Below, piece after piece: positions 50,316-62,705 of a DNA stretch of 64,000 nucleotides. The first letter of the stretch is position 1; every line of letters begins with the position of its first letter. A model generated the notes under the pieces. It worked only from the letters and a program-made list of their open reading frames with translations. It was not told the origin of the DNA and made no database searches. This stretch comes from Lutjanus erythropterus (taxonomy: Eukaryota > Chordata > Actinopteri > Lutjaniformes > Lutjanidae), in assembly GCA_020091685.1 (NCBI GenBank), contig CM034604.1, forward strand, positions 2,077,828 to 2,141,827, given 5' to 3'. Both the position numbers and the translations under genes were made by a program.

Positions 50316-52264
50316 CAGTAGGCCCGTCACTGTCCATTGGTAATGCATGTCGTTTGACAATCAACCAATTCTGGTGTTTAAGTATCAGGATGTGTTGTAA
50401 ACTTTGGAGCAGGTCTGAATCACGGGGCAGATACAGAAGTTATTTTTCACTTTTGTTGACACTGTGAGATAGGTCAAGTGTTACACTGGCGTCTATTACA
50501 CAATCAATTGACTTTGGGTGCAGGGGCAAATCCGGTGTGATTTAAATGTGCTGCAGTTTCTTCTTTGTGAACAAACAGTTTTTCATACCAAGCTGCCAAT
50601 GTTCACGATCTTATTTCAGTCTAGGATTTTGATATTTGTACATGTGAGTGTTTTTTTTCACAAATGTATGCTAAGTGTGTCAAATACTTCTGATGTAGAG
50701 GTCCATAATAAATGCACAGCTGAGATGATGAGGTTTCAGCCAGGCGCAACCATATTTTGACATGATTCTAACAGTTTTGGAAATAGGCCTATATCCAGAC
50801 ATAATGAGTGGCAGATTTGCATATCATAGAAAACTGGACTATTGGCGTTGGCAGAGGTCTGCTCTCTCTTGAGTACTCTTCAAGTACTGAGTGTGTTTTT
50901 ATCCCTTTGATCTGATTTTAAGGGTTTTGGTCCTTTAAGTGATAGTATTGATTGCTAATTATACAGCAGAACTGGATACAGAGTTCTTCAGTATTCTTCT
51001 TTCCCCTGGTTTATTTATCAGTAAAAAAGATGAGAAAGTGATTTTCTAACACAGTCTGCCAGTCTACACAGCTTATCGACACTCATAAGGCTGGCTCACA
51101 CTCATATACCCACCATGTGTGGAAACTGGATATGTCCATTTAAATAAGCAACAACACAATGTAAAAAAAGGACCAATGGTCACTTCACAAGATGCAAAAT
51201 GACACATTTTGTCCATATGAACCACATGAAAGCTAGTTGATTTTTTTTTTGTTTATACAAATACATACATCATCATACAAACCAGACAGAGAAAATATGA
51301 ATTCTAAGAAACAAAATTCAAGTAAACAAAAGTAATGGCCATAACCTAAACTGATAGTATTGTTTTACTGACCATACATAAGCCCCGCCCTCCTTAATTA
51401 CTGTTGCTTAATTACTATTGCCATGCTTTACAGTGATAACGGTGACAGATTTAACATCAAAATTAGGAGTAATTATTGATACAATCACTCTTTGATTCCT
51501 TAGAGATGTAAACAAAAGCAGGTTCTCGTTTCTAGCCGACGACCATAGATTGAATGACTGGATTGAAGTGACTCTCACAAGCAGATTTCATAAATATAGC
51601 TGGCTGATGTAAGCTAATGCTAATGCTAACTCCTTGACTCAGCCGAAAAGTCCATCTCCAGCTGAAATTTTAATGTTTCTATCTGACATGTTTTAAAACA
51701 AGAACCCTGTTAAAGTGTTTATGTAAAGTTACCTGACAGCTGCATACATAATATAATGTTAATGCTAACAGACTGAGGCTAAAGCTAGCTTACATCTCAG
51801 CACACACTGGTTAGATGGTGAAATACAGCAGGTAATATCTACATGATAGATGACAGAAATACACTCATTAATGTGGGAAAATGAAGCTCAGGGACTTGAT
51901 TAGTGCAGCAGACCTTGAGACAGGTCACCCAGCCTGACCAGCCGAACTGCAATTGCAGACAACTGCCAGGATAAGAGCTAAGCTAACCCAGCTTAGACCT
52001 GAGACACCAAGCCAGAGAGAGATGTATCGTCGTCAACCCACTTTGATTCTTCATCAGCCCACATCCTCCTCCTCAAACCCCCACAGAACAAATGCAGATG
52101 CAGTGGGATCTAACAAGTTTGAGGTGAATTTACTGTAGCTAGTAAGCTAGTGTTAGTTAGGCAGACATGCTAACATGTGCAGCTTATGTTAGAGCAGGTG
52201 AAAACAGAATTGAATCCATTCACCACACATGCTCTGTGGTTCACAGTCTTCAGTGACGACAAAA
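50316..52264. other. Noncoding
   Basis: Nothing recognised beyond GCTAATGCTAAC words at 51.61-51.64 and 51.76-51.80 kb. No exon-like structure. Confidence 0.5.
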
Positions 52265-52382
52265 AAGACACCACCATCCAGAAATTGTCATGAGACACTG
52301 AGTATCACTCTCCTCAGAGCCTCCAGCACACCTTCAACGTGGAGAGAAATGGAAAGCTTGACATCCTTAGTTACGGTTGCTC
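52265..52382 (+). repeat. Dispersed repeat, copy 2
   Basis: Same-orientation partner of the repeat at 43.30-43.44 kb. The two copies lie about 9 kb apart on either side of the STAT1 remnant. Confidence 0.7.
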
Positions 52383-52629
52383 ACCAGATTTGTTTTCATT
52401 TTCAAACCTCCAGCCTGACTACTTTAGACCAGTCATTCCCAAACACTGGGTCGTGAGCCACAGGTGGGTCACAGGAGCTTTTAAGATTTATATCTGCAGT
52501 TCATCTTCAATAAAGTATTTAAAAAATGTTATTATATATATATATGTATGTACTTATTTTGTCTCACTTATGATCTGGACTAAAAATGTTTTTGTGGATT
52601 GGTTTCCTGATGAGAGGAAATAAACACAG

Positions 52630-52930
52630 TGAGATGGCCTGATGATTATTCAATTATTAATCAAGTATTATATTAATTGCCAACTATTTTGATAATAGGT
52701 TTGAGTAAATTTTTAAGACAAATAGTCCAAATTCTCTGATTTTATGCTTCTTCCATGAGAAGACTTTCTGGTTTCTTTACTCCTCTCTGACAGTAAACTG
52801 AATATCTTTGAGTTGTGGATGAAACAAGACATTTGAGGACGTCATCTTGGACCTTGATCAACATTTTATGCACCAAATAACTAATTGATGAGTGGAAAAT
52901 TGATCGCCAGATTGATGACTAGTTGAAAAA
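52630..52930 (-). repeat. Dispersed fish repeat, reverse copy of the 2.0-kb type
   Basis: In reverse it carries the same blocks: TTAATTGCCAACTATTTTGA, CTCTGATTTTATGCTTCTTC, CAGTAAACTGAATATCTTTG and ATGAAACAAGACATTTGAGG. No coding sense. Confidence 0.65.
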
Positions 52931-53321
52931 TAGGTCCAAATGTGAAAATAGGTGGAGTGCACGGATGCACGTATTTTGATTTGGGCCACGGTAGTTTTTA
53001 TAAAGTGGGTCAAAAGAGAAAAAGTTTGGAAAACACTGCTATAGTCGATACTCTGCTGCATTATATGGATGAACAGTGCTCCATTTTCTGGCTCATAAAT
53101 CAGTGGAAACAATTCCCCTCTCCCATAAACCACATATGGTTGCTCATGGAGCGGGAAAGTAGATTCCTGCATGCATCAATATTTAATGAAATGAAATGAG
53201 AGTACATTTGGAACTTCTCATATTGAGAGAATTGTTTCCAGTGTTTTATACATTTTGAAGTGTATTTTTCTCCAGAACCACTGATGAAACTGAGAGACAC
53301 ACTAACAACAACCAGTACCCA

Positions 53322-54203
53322 GCGGTGGAAAGAGTACTGCAAATCTGTACTCAAGTTCAAGTACTGTTACATTGCTAAAATACTACTCATCCACAAAACA
53401 CTCATCTTATAAACTACTCAGAGTATTAGTTACGTTTAACCGCTGATATCATGTCATCTTTCCTAACTAGGGCTGCAATTTTGTGTTTTCCTGAACCAAT
53501 AGTTGAACATAGGGATGCACTGATACCATATTTTTTCAGACCAAGTGCAAGTACAAGTACTTACATTTGGGTACTTGCCAATACTGAGTACCTATACGAG
53601 TACTTAATAATGCCATTAAAGTTCTTACAATAACTTTAAAAACATGTTTTATTTTCATTAGATGGTCACTTTCTAAATGTAACAAATCATTGGCTGTGAA
53701 CTCCAAACAGTGAAGTTGCGTGTCGTGTGTGGAGAGGTTGTAGCAGCTTATTACCAAGAAAAGATGGTTACAGACTGGTGGCAGCGGTGCTTTTTCTTCA
53801 TCTTCAGATTAATTAACCAAGATGTTCAAGTAGTTTACGCCTGCGGTTTTATTGGTTAAATTCTTAACAGCAATTAATCGATTAATGATTAATGATTAAT
53901 GATCAACATCCTTACTCCAAACCTTTGCTGCTGCAGCGTTTTGTTTTGTTTTTCTTTTGTATGTCCTGGTTTTCATTGGCCTGTTTGAGATCAGATCGCC
54001 TGATTGGCTACTAAAATAAAGATGAAATGTTTGGATATTAATTCAGATTGTACTTAGTACTCAAGTGTGATTTTAAAAGTAACTAAGTAGATTAAAAGTA
54101 ACAAAAATACAGACTTGAAAATCTACTCATGAAAGTACAAGTACCCGAAAAAACTTTGTTATTAGTTGAATTAGTATAATAATTATGTACTTCCACCCAT
54201 GCA
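53322..54203. mobile_element. MITE-like element (GGTGGAAAGTACT type), interrupted
   Basis: The left end AGCGGTGGAAAGAGTACTGC is answered at the right by TGTACTTCCACCC, and both arms are rich in ACTCAAGT/AAGTACAAGTA words typical of a common fish repeat. The middle (about 53500-53900) holds a second repeat starting AGGGATGCACTGATACCATA. A short piece of the same family is at 42765-42838. Confidence 0.6.
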
Positions 54204-54341
54204 TACATCAGTGTTTGATGATAAATGACAGTCATTGTGTCTGAACTAGTGCAGCAGTACTTTTACACTACAATGTCAGTGCAGTCCTCTGAGGAGCCAG
54301 AGTGTGTTTCTTTGCCTGGATTGATCAACACTTCTACACAT

Positions 54342-54344
<3 letters not shown>

Positions 54345-54373
<29 letters not shown>
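54345..54373 (+). repeat. (TG)n microsatellite
   Basis: About 14 TG units. Other short CA/TG tracts are at 13414-13433, 31062-31082 and 34723-34739; (GGA)n at 34786-34807; (AGA)n at 33125-33141 and 37136-37152; (ACT)n at 10858-10876; (ATT)n at 5702-5720; (GAAA)n at 49285-49310. Confidence 0.95.
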
Positions 54374-54376
<3 letters not shown>

Positions 54377-54419
54377 ACTGTGTCTGAGTGTGAGAATGCT
54401 CCACTTTGTTGTTCGGCAC

Positions 54420-54680
54420 AGAGATATATCTCCTTTATGCCGTGCTGTAATTAAGGGCTGGGATTACAAGGACATTCTTCATCATCGCAGACAAGCGTGT
54501 CTGTGCAGTTAAATAGCTTTCTTGTTACTGGACTGAAAAGAGTCTTTGGCTCTGAGTGACTCCTGATTCATTATCTGTTTCCACTAATGGGGGGCGAAGA
54601 GCTGAAGACAGGCTGGAATAATGCCACAAATCATATTAATCACTCCAACTGAGGTCAAGGGTAATCCTGTCAATATGATA
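54420..54680. promoter_or_regulatory. Possible conserved noncoding block with homeodomain sites
   Basis: Complex, repeat-free sequence between a microsatellite and a satellite. It has TGTAATTAAGG, GGGATTACA and GGTAATCCTG (OTX/PITX-type GGATTA cores on both strands) and AATCATATTAATCACT. Confidence 0.3.
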
Positions 54681-54889
54681 GATAGAGAGGACTTTATATT
54701 TTCACACTCCAAATTTGATTTTTATGGAATCACATTAATGTAAGCACAGTAGAAAGTTGTATGAATGTTGTAATGCCAAATACGTTTTATTTACTTCTAA
54801 TTTTATCTAACAGAAATTGCTAATTGCTGCACTGACTGTATGGAAGCCCATTTCTACCACTGAAACAAAAAATATTCCCATGGTAAATC

Positions 54890-55290
54890 AAAATTATGAG
54901 ATAAAAAGTTGAAATTATGACTTTGTATCTTATAATTTAAACTTTTGTTCATATCATTTTGACTTTTTAATCTCATAATTAGGACTTTTTATCTCATTAT
55001 TTTAGCCCTGCGATGAACTGGCGACTTGTCCAGGGTGTACCCCGCCTCTCGCCCAGTGTCAGCTGGGATAGGCTCCAGCAGCCCGTGACCCTTACGGAAT
55101 AAGCGGTTACAGAAAATGGATGAATGAATGATATCTCATTATTTTTACTTTTTTATCTCATAATTTCAAAATTTTTCTCATTATTTCAACTTTTTAATCT
55201 CATAATTACAATTTTTATCTCATAATTTCGACTTTTCATCTCTAAATTTCAACTTTTTATCTCATAATTATGACTTTTTTTTTATCTCCC
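54890..55290. repeat. Short-period AT-rich satellite, about 21-23 bp unit
   Basis: Degenerate copies of GACTTTTTATCTCATAATTT run on both sides of a SINE inserted at 55004-55132. The start is in opposite sense (GAGATAAAAAGTTGAAATTATG at 54899). Confidence 0.85.
55004..55132 (+). mobile_element. 5'-truncated SINE copy with 13-bp target duplication
   Basis: This is the last third of the SINE found complete at 58.5-58.8 kb, in the opposite orientation (shared ACTGGCGACTTGTCCAGGGT, and AATAAGCGGTTACAGAAAAT), ending in GGATGAATGAATG. It sits between two copies of ATCTCATTATTTT (54991-55003 and 55133-55145), the expected target-site duplication of LINE-driven insertion. The host is an AT-rich satellite. 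Confidence 0.88.
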
Positions 55291-55533
55291 TTATCCATAA
55301 AGTCAGTCTTAAACAGCACAGAAATCACAGTGAAGATCTGTGGATGGCTGAAAGCACATAGTACAGGACTCTGACACTATACTTTAAAAAAAAAGTTGAG
55401 ACAACTCAAAATTTCAAAGCAATGTACTCCAAGAGATTTTTGACTTTTGAGCTCAACTCAAACTCTTACTTTTTAAAATAAACTTATAAAAGTTTTGCTG
55501 ACCCATAATTTTCAGTTTTTAATTTACTTTTCT

Positions 55534-55572
55534 TCTTTAGATCAACTTGATTGATTCAAGTTGATCTAAAGA
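55534..55572. other. Perfect 16-bp inverted repeat, 7-base spacer
   Basis: TCTTTAGATCAACTTG (55534-55549) is exactly answered by CAAGTTGATCTAAAGA (55557-55572). The surrounding AT-rich stretch (55390-55640) resembles MITE-like sequence at 5.2-5.5 kb, so it may be the centre of such an element. Confidence 0.85.
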
Positions 55573-55805
55573 CAAAAAGTATTTCGACAAAATATTAATA
55601 GTTGGTAAAACTTTCAACTACAAAAATAATCAAGTTTATGTTGTGAAATAGTCGCAGTTTGGGGAGGTTTAAGTACTAATACTGCTTAGTTAAGTTATGG
55701 ACGTTACATTGTGTCACATGACAGATAAGTCACATACGTAACATAGCTTCAGTAACTTACATCTTAAAATCAGTCAGAGTTGACGTGTGGATTCACACAA
55801 GACAT

Positions 55806-55955
55806 GAACTCTCTTCAGCTAGCTGCTAACCCCTGCTAACTCCAGTCTTAATGCTAAGCTAAGCTAAACATCAGCAGATTCAAGCTCCTCAGTCAGACAT
55901 GAGATTGATATCTTCTCTTGGAAGGAAAGCTGTTAAGCATCTTTCCTAAATGTTG
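55806..55955 (-). repeat. Dispersed TTAGCTTAGCATAAAG-type repeat, reverse copy
   Basis: It contains CTTAATGCTAAGCTAAGCTA and GACATGAGATTGATATCTTC, the reverse of a frequent teleost repeat. A forward piece with CTTAGCTTAGCATAAAGATT is at 6160-6250. Confidence 0.55.
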
Positions 55956-56149
55956 CACTATTCTTTTAAGGTTTTGTTAACTATTGTATTAATGTCTGCC
56001 ATCTTTAGTTCAAGCCAGCGGTGGATTTTTAAATATTTAACAAAAAACAACTTAACAATAAACCTGTTCATCATCATTGAGTTGTTTTTTTTAAAACCTT
56101 TACTTATTCAGGGGATTTCACTGAGAACAATGCTCTCTTTTTCAGGAAT

Positions 56150-56395
56150 GTCTTGATCACATTCCCACTTGGAAGCTGTTCAGTACAATCACAGTCTCAT
56201 CTGGCAGCCACTGAGCAGCTCCACTGGAGCGGTTTGGGGTTAAGAGCCTTGCTCAAGGGTAGTGGTAATGAGGGGGGGCCAAGTGTTGTGCTTTCACTTT
56301 CCCCACCCACATTTATCCTGCCATTCCAGGGACTGAATAGACACTCTCTTGGTCACTAGTTTGCTTCTCAAACCTTTAAGCCACTACTGCCCAAA
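56150..56395 (+). repeat. Dispersed repeat with GCCTTGCTCAAGGGTA
   Basis: It holds CTCCACTGGAGCGGTTTGGG and GAGCCTTGCTCAAGGGTAG, words of a widespread fish repeat. No coding sense. Confidence 0.45.
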
Positions 56396-58480
56396 ATAAA
56401 TGAAATATGTCAATACCATAGTCAATGTTTTCGAGATACTTCTAGTACAAATGTTTTTGCAATGTCAGTGTTGATAAAAAATGCAAGGATTAAGTGTCAC
56501 ACAAACGTATTAGCTGATGCAAATCAGTTGTATGCTGTATGATGTGATATTTATGAGACAGGGCTGGTAATGTACAGGTTACATGTTGGAATGAGGCATG
56601 TTAGCAAAACTCCTGCATTATCAACCAGTTAGGAAAGTCTAATTGAGTTTGCCAGTGTATTCTGCACTGTGACTGGTGTGATAAGTGGAGACACTGATTT
56701 CTTCCTGATGATCCTGTGGAAACACACAGCACCCCTCTGAGCCCTGTTTTGATTATAGCACCGGCTGCTCCTCAGGGGCCAGGCAGCAATGTGAAGTTCT
56801 GATTAATTTATTCTGGTTCTGGAGCGACTCCCAGCACAAGTCCCAATGAACGGGCTGAGAATTACCCCTGGGCTTTCAAATCAATAGAAAAACAAGTGCA
56901 TGGTTTATTTTTCTGTCCCTTTACTTCTCATTCTTCCACCAGAAACTCAGAAAGAAGAATTAAGGTTTTGTCCAGCCTGGTCTCACTAAGTGGTGTATGA
57001 ATAACATTCCAATGTCTCAACTCATTCTGTGTTTTACCACAACGCCTTTTTTTCTTTTTGCATGTCACTTCAGTCCATGTAGTCTTTTCTGACTGAGGCA
57101 GCATGTCACTTTACGTGCCAATATCATTGAGAAAAAAATTATAGCAATAAAGTTTGCATATAGAGGAGGTTGGGATGGACAAGTCAAACAAACAAACAAA
57201 AGACTTTAACCTCGAAGATCGCAGTTTGTGTCAAATGTAAAACCAAAAGTCAGTGCTGACTTATTTTAACTTTAGTACGTAACTTAACTCATGTAACAAA
57301 TGTGCTTATCTGAACTCAAACAATGATCTTATTCTTATATTATTATTTAATCACATAGTTTTCTTGCCTAAACCAAACCAAGCTGTGAGCATTTCACAAC
57401 GTTATCCATGACGATGAAGGTCACCTGAATAGTGGTAAATGGTGTTAGATGTGTGTTAAGACACACAAAAGGCTTGAAGTGAGCAGACATGACACATGAA
57501 ATGTGTTTAAAAGTGGTATGCTATTTATACACTGTATAACTTCTTCTCAACATATTAGGATTTTATTCACAAATATATCACTGATTAGTCAGTACTCTGC
57601 TGGTCTAATAATTCCTCAAGTATGACGGCACAACACTATTAGCACACCACTGGCTAACAAGACATGTTGTCTCTGAATGATGTTAGAACAGTTTTATCAA
57701 GACTCACCAAGACCTCCAAATGAAATGAAAAGTTTTTTGTTCATGCCCTCTGGAACGATAAACATTCTTTGATCAGAAGACACTACTGACTGGATGACAT
57801 CATCTGTGAACCTTCACAAACTGCTAGAAATCACTTCATTTTATAGTTAACGTTTCAGCACAAAACCCTTAGTCATTACCGTACAAAGAGCTGATCTTGT
57901 GATCTCACAAGAATACATCTTGCAGTTTTCAAGTTATGCACATCGTATGAGGAACCACTGGCATCCACTGGTGTGGTTTAGGTGTGAAGACAGCAAGAAG
58001 TGACAATAATGATGGTTTCTAGCATAGATGACACTATAGCATCAGTTATATCAGAACTGGAGACTATTTCATCACTGAAAGAACAGACGGCACTGAAGGC
58101 TTTTCTCAATGGAAATGATTTCACTCCCCTGAATTTGATCAAGCCATATGGGCCGTTGATCTGATTGTTTGAAGTTAGCCTGTGATAGACTGTGTGGGTT
58201 CATCCAATCACTTGCCAAGTATTTTTTAAAGTACCTGTCCTTTTCCAAAAAGTTTCTGAGGATGACTTTCGACTTGTATAACAAACCATCTGGCATTTCA
58301 GGTTAACTAATACAAGGTTTAGGAAACGTCATGGTTTGAGTTGAAGTTACCACTTCAGTGTCAATGTTAACATGATCTTCACAGTTCGTTTAGCGTATTA
58401 GCATGCTAACATGCTTGTTTATTGACAGTAAATACAAAGTGCAGGTGAGGCTAATGGAAATGTCATTAGTTTTGCAGATA
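56396..58480. other. Noncoding
   Basis: 56640-56940 is complex and repeat-free and might be conserved. 57230-57420 is a decayed reverse GGTTAGG repeat. No gene. Confidence 0.45.
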
Positions 58481-58842
58481 TTCATTTCATTCATCATTTT
58501 CTGTAACCGCTTATTCCACTGGAGTCTATCCCAGCTGATATTGGGTGAGAGGCGGGGTTCACCCTGGACAAGTCGCCAGTTCATCACAGGGCTGACACAT
58601 AGACAGACAACCACTCACACTCACATTCACACCTACGGGCAATTTAGAGTCACCAATTAACCTGGCATGCATGTCTTTGGACTGTAGGAGGAAGCCGGAG
58701 AACCCGGAGAGAACCCACGCAGACACGGGGAGAACATGCAAACTCCACACAGAAAGGCCCCACCCCAGCAAGCCGGGGGATCGAACTCAGGACCTTCTTG
58801 CTGTGAGGTGGCAGTGCTAACCACTGCATCACCATGCCACCG
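58481..58842 (-). mobile_element. Near full-length tRNA-derived SINE (V-SINE type)
   Basis: Read on the minus strand from 58842, it starts with a tRNA-like head: A-box region TGCAGTGGTTAGCA (58815-58828) and B-box GTTCGATCC (58778-58786). A conserved central part follows (GGAGTTTGCATGTTCTCCCC, then CAGTCCAAAGACATGCATG), then a LINE-like tail with GGCGACTTGTCCAGGGTG, ending in short ATGAATGA-type repeats. This order fits V-SINEs of fishes. Family assignment is from memory of the layout. Confidence 0.85.
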
Positions 58843-58861
58843 AGCAAAGTTAATAATTTAT

Positions 58862-59060
58862 CTTGTGGAAAAGATGAACATTTGTACCAAATTTCAGTGG
58901 TAAAGCACCCAGCGTTATGGAATGGAATGTTTTAATGCCAACTTCATGGTGATGCTAGAGGGAAAGTCAGTGGATCAACAAAGTCAGAAGGATTCATCCT
59001 CTGAGAAGTATGAATGTACAAAATGTCACACCAATCCAGTGAATAGCTTCTGAGACAGGG
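58862..59060 (-). repeat. Dispersed repeat, reverse copy of the 12.96-kb type
   Basis: It carries, in reverse, CTTCATGGTGATGCTAGAGG, GGATTCATCCTCTGAGAAG, GTACAAAATGTCACACCAAT and AGCTTCTGAGA, the same blocks as 12.96-13.11 kb. It directly abuts the V-SINE. Confidence 0.6.
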
Positions 59061-62000
59061 TTACCCTAACCCTAAGCCCATATCAGACCATGTCACTGAA
59101 GCAGCTAAAAATGTGACTCTCACTAATGTTAATACAAATCATGGTCATTACATCAATAATGTGAACATATGATCATATTTTAACACCTCCTTACTCTTTA
59201 ATGCTTTTGGGACAAGAGATGAAAGAAATCGAATGATTACCAGTCCAGATTTCTTCCAACAGACCAACAATAACCTCAGATTTTTATTCCTATGACTGAG
59301 TTCTCAGACAATCATTCCCTTATGCTGGATATTCTTCCTAATGGAGATGCAAAGCAGGGGTGCTCACAAATTATACCTAGTGTATTCTGCCAAGTTGGTT
59401 TTGCGCAAATCCAATCATTCTTAGCAAAATCAGGCAGCTCTTGGAAACTATTTATCCAGTAGTAAAATTATACAAATAAATGTGGAATGAGAGGAGCTGC
59501 AGCAGGGGATCATCATTTTAGCTGTGTGGTTTCCTGGTTTGGTTTTGCAAAACAAACACTGGATTATAGGCAGCAGAAGAAGAAAAATTTCAACTGACTG
59601 AGCAGCAGTATAAAGACACACATACTATAATACAATAATTCATCTTTGGTTGATTGTCATATCCAAGTTTGTGGTACATGGGGGGTTTGAAGGGAGGAAA
59701 ATAGGTCAGAGCAGGCTGGTTACTTGAAAATTACAAACCTCCCATGTAAATGAAAGTTTAAAATAGAAGATGTGAGGTATTAATCCTTATGTACTGGATA
59801 CTGGTTAAAATTCTATGGCTTGAAATTACAGACGGGGGCTGGACATGGGGATGAACAGGATCAAGCATCTTTATATCACTTTTGTTTTTATGTTTAGCCT
59901 CTTACAGGAGTGGGAATCGAGAATCTGAACCATTGAAACCTGATTCAAATAGTCAATTCCATTAGAATCAAAGGCCTCCAAGCTTATCAATTCCTTTTAT
60001 CAATGCCAGCAGTGGTGCAGTCTGGCTGTTTGAGTGGCAGGGGCAAAAAATAAAAATAAAAAGGGCACCAGCTGTGAATGGTGGGGCACCAGTGCGACAG
60101 AAACTCTTATACATTAGGTGAAAAAGTTCCAATTCCTTAGAGGGTACTTTACCACATTTTTTTCAATGGAAGGGCATTTCAGAGGGGACTTTACCACATT
60201 TTGTTCAGTAGAAGGGCATCCGAGAGGGCACATTTTATCTACCAGAGGGGGTGATTGCCCACCTTTGCCCCTGCCCCCCAATGGATGCTAGCATGTTTTT
60301 CTGACAGCTGCAGATTGCAAAAGAGTGATGTCAAACTTGTGTGTCTACACTGTAGGAAACTGTTAGTGCTAGTTATAATGGGTGGAAACACCATCAATAT
60401 AAACATCTTTCTATGCAATATTGGCTTAAATTCCAGGAATACCACATATTTGATGCTATATGCGTGTGTCTGTTGCTACAGCTAGCTTACTTTTTTCCAG
60501 AAAGAAAACTGATCAAGAATTAATAGGAGAACTGATTATCAGGCCAAATGGATAATTGCATTGTTATCAATAAAGTCTTATCATGAGCTCCAGCTGCCTG
60601 CATTGATTTGGTAAACACAGAACTAAGAAAAGACAAAAAAACAACACATGTAGTACATGAGGTGAATCACAACAGGTGTCCAAGAGAATCCCAACGTCTC
60701 TATGCTGGTATCACCAGTGTGTGTGACTTGTTACAAGTTGGAGAAAATCGATGCAGCCCAAGCATGCACTGGAGAAGAGGCTAACCAGTGTGCTCGTCAC
60801 CCTGGAGAATCAGTTCGAGGCACTTTACAAAAGCCTGCTTGTCCTCCACTTGATCCAGCAGTGCAGCTGGGATCGATGATTTACAGCGGCTGCACCCATA
60901 AGCCCTTGCAGCACTCATCACATGGCAGTGGAAGACACTGAGGGTCATGACTCAGACCAGGGCTGGGGGAGGTTACAGAGGAATGAGGCACCCCCAAATA
61001 AAGCTCAGAGAACAACTGTTGCAGAGGTGACTGTGGAGGTCTGGTTGTACCGAGCAGACTGGGGAAGTGATAAAACCACTACCAACAATAGTTGTATCTG
61101 CACAATGTTTGAACATGGTGACATTTGAGGGCAGTCATATATTGGAGGTAACCATAACAATGTCCTCTTTGTGCTCTTTATAACCTTTAAAATCCAAATA
61201 GCCTGCAGTTTTCATCCTTACACTTACAATAAAATAAGATATTTGTAACAAAAAACAATTATCTCAATGTTAGATTAGAGTTGTAGAGTTGAGACCAGAT
61301 ATTTGGACATGACTGCTGTGAGGCTGGACTTACTTCAGACTTGAACTGTCTGGAGACCTGAAATTAAGAACACTGGAATCTCAATAAAAAACACAATCAC
61401 AGATTTAGACTGAGAAGTTCAAATGCTCTGACGGTTTAACTTTCAGATCTGAACGCATCATGCCTTGTAATTTGCTTAGGAGAACTTGTGACTTTGATTT
61501 GTTATCAAGGGTTTAAGACTTGAAGCTGGGGTCATAATGCATTGAAGGGTTTCAGCATACCTATGTGTGTAGCCTCCATAGCTATGCTGTAACTGATAGC
61601 TGCCTCTTCAAGACTGTACCTACACATTAGAGACATGACTGTTACAGAGTTACCAAGAGGAGAACACAAGAACTGTGATTTGATCGGTTGCCACGTTGTG
61701 TTGACTGATCAATGTAGAACCCAACAGTCTATGATTGTTCCATGTCATGTGACATGACTGTGCCCTACCCCACCTGACTAGCAGTGCACCTGGTTTTAAA
61801 GACCAGTAGAGAACATATTGGCAACAGCAGCACATGTAGATGCTATTGCCGGTACCTCCTATAAAAATGGCTATTTTTGTCTCGTAATCTGTTATTTCTC
61901 TGCTTTTCCGTAGCATCTATGACTGAAAAACACTCATAGGCATTGGAAAAGGAAGCCTGAGGTTTGAATTAAAGACCAGCAAACCTTGAGATGATCAACA

Positions 62001-62705
62001 ATGTGCACACAGCACCTTCTGACCATCCAGCCAAATCAGCTGAATGCACCACCGTGGGTGACTGTGGACCACCCTGTAAGGAGCAGAGGAGAGCAGAGAT
62101 AAGAGCCACGCTCTAGGTCGGACTTAAGGCTGCTCCTGGACAATGTCAGGCCAGGAAAATGAAACGGACGAAATCGGATTCAGGCCGGCCAAACAACAGG
62201 AAACCAGAAACTGTTGTGTCTACACAGAAAGACCTTCTCCACAGCATCCTGAAGCGGGCTGAAGGAGGACTCTGTGTTTACATTGATCATGCTTTGTGCT
62301 CTGCTGTTTACATTGTTTTGTTGTCAAATCTATTTTGTTTTATTATTTTATCCTATTCTACTCTGACTCTAATTAACAATCTGTATTATGTTATACGAGC
62401 TACAACTCTAATTTTGCTGTGCAGCCCTGTATTGTGTAATGATAATAATTGACCTTAATACACTTAACCTGAAATATTGACACCATCAGTTTTAAAGACA
62501 TTTCGGCAGTTTGACTGTCATTGCGCAGAGCTCCAAAATCAGTCCACTCACGTTTTAGACTCCCCGCTCTTTAACAGCAGCAGTCACCACTGATATTTTG
62601 TACTTTGTTCTATGAAGAAAAATGAGCTATGGTTGCTAATGGGAAACCAACACCTGCAGCATCTTACCTTGTCCCAACCTTTCCAAACTGACTGTCCACT
62701 CACAG
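59061..62705. other. Noncoding
   Basis: 60.7-61.1 and 61.95-62.28 kb are GC-richer, with frames of 79 and 97 codons that lack family signatures. 61260-61520 resembles the GACTTGA-rich repeat. No firm gene. Confidence 0.45.
60139..60235 (+). repeat. Short tandem repeat, about 42-bp period
   Basis: AGAGGGTACTTTACCACATT at 60139 recurs at 60181 as AGAGGGGACTTTACCACATT, each followed by TTCA and GAAGGGCAT, with a partial third copy from 60222. No gene. Confidence 0.75.

Noticed and set aside
58778-58828. A-box and B-box suggesting a tRNA gene
   Set aside because: The boxes belong to the tRNA-derived head of a SINE; no cloverleaf with anticodon arm can be drawn.
62159-62452. 97-codon frame with GGLCVYIDHALCS, like the LINE endonuclease phrase GGLCVYIN
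   Set aside because: Only this short phrase fits; neighbouring residues do not follow the LINE pattern, so it is probably chance.
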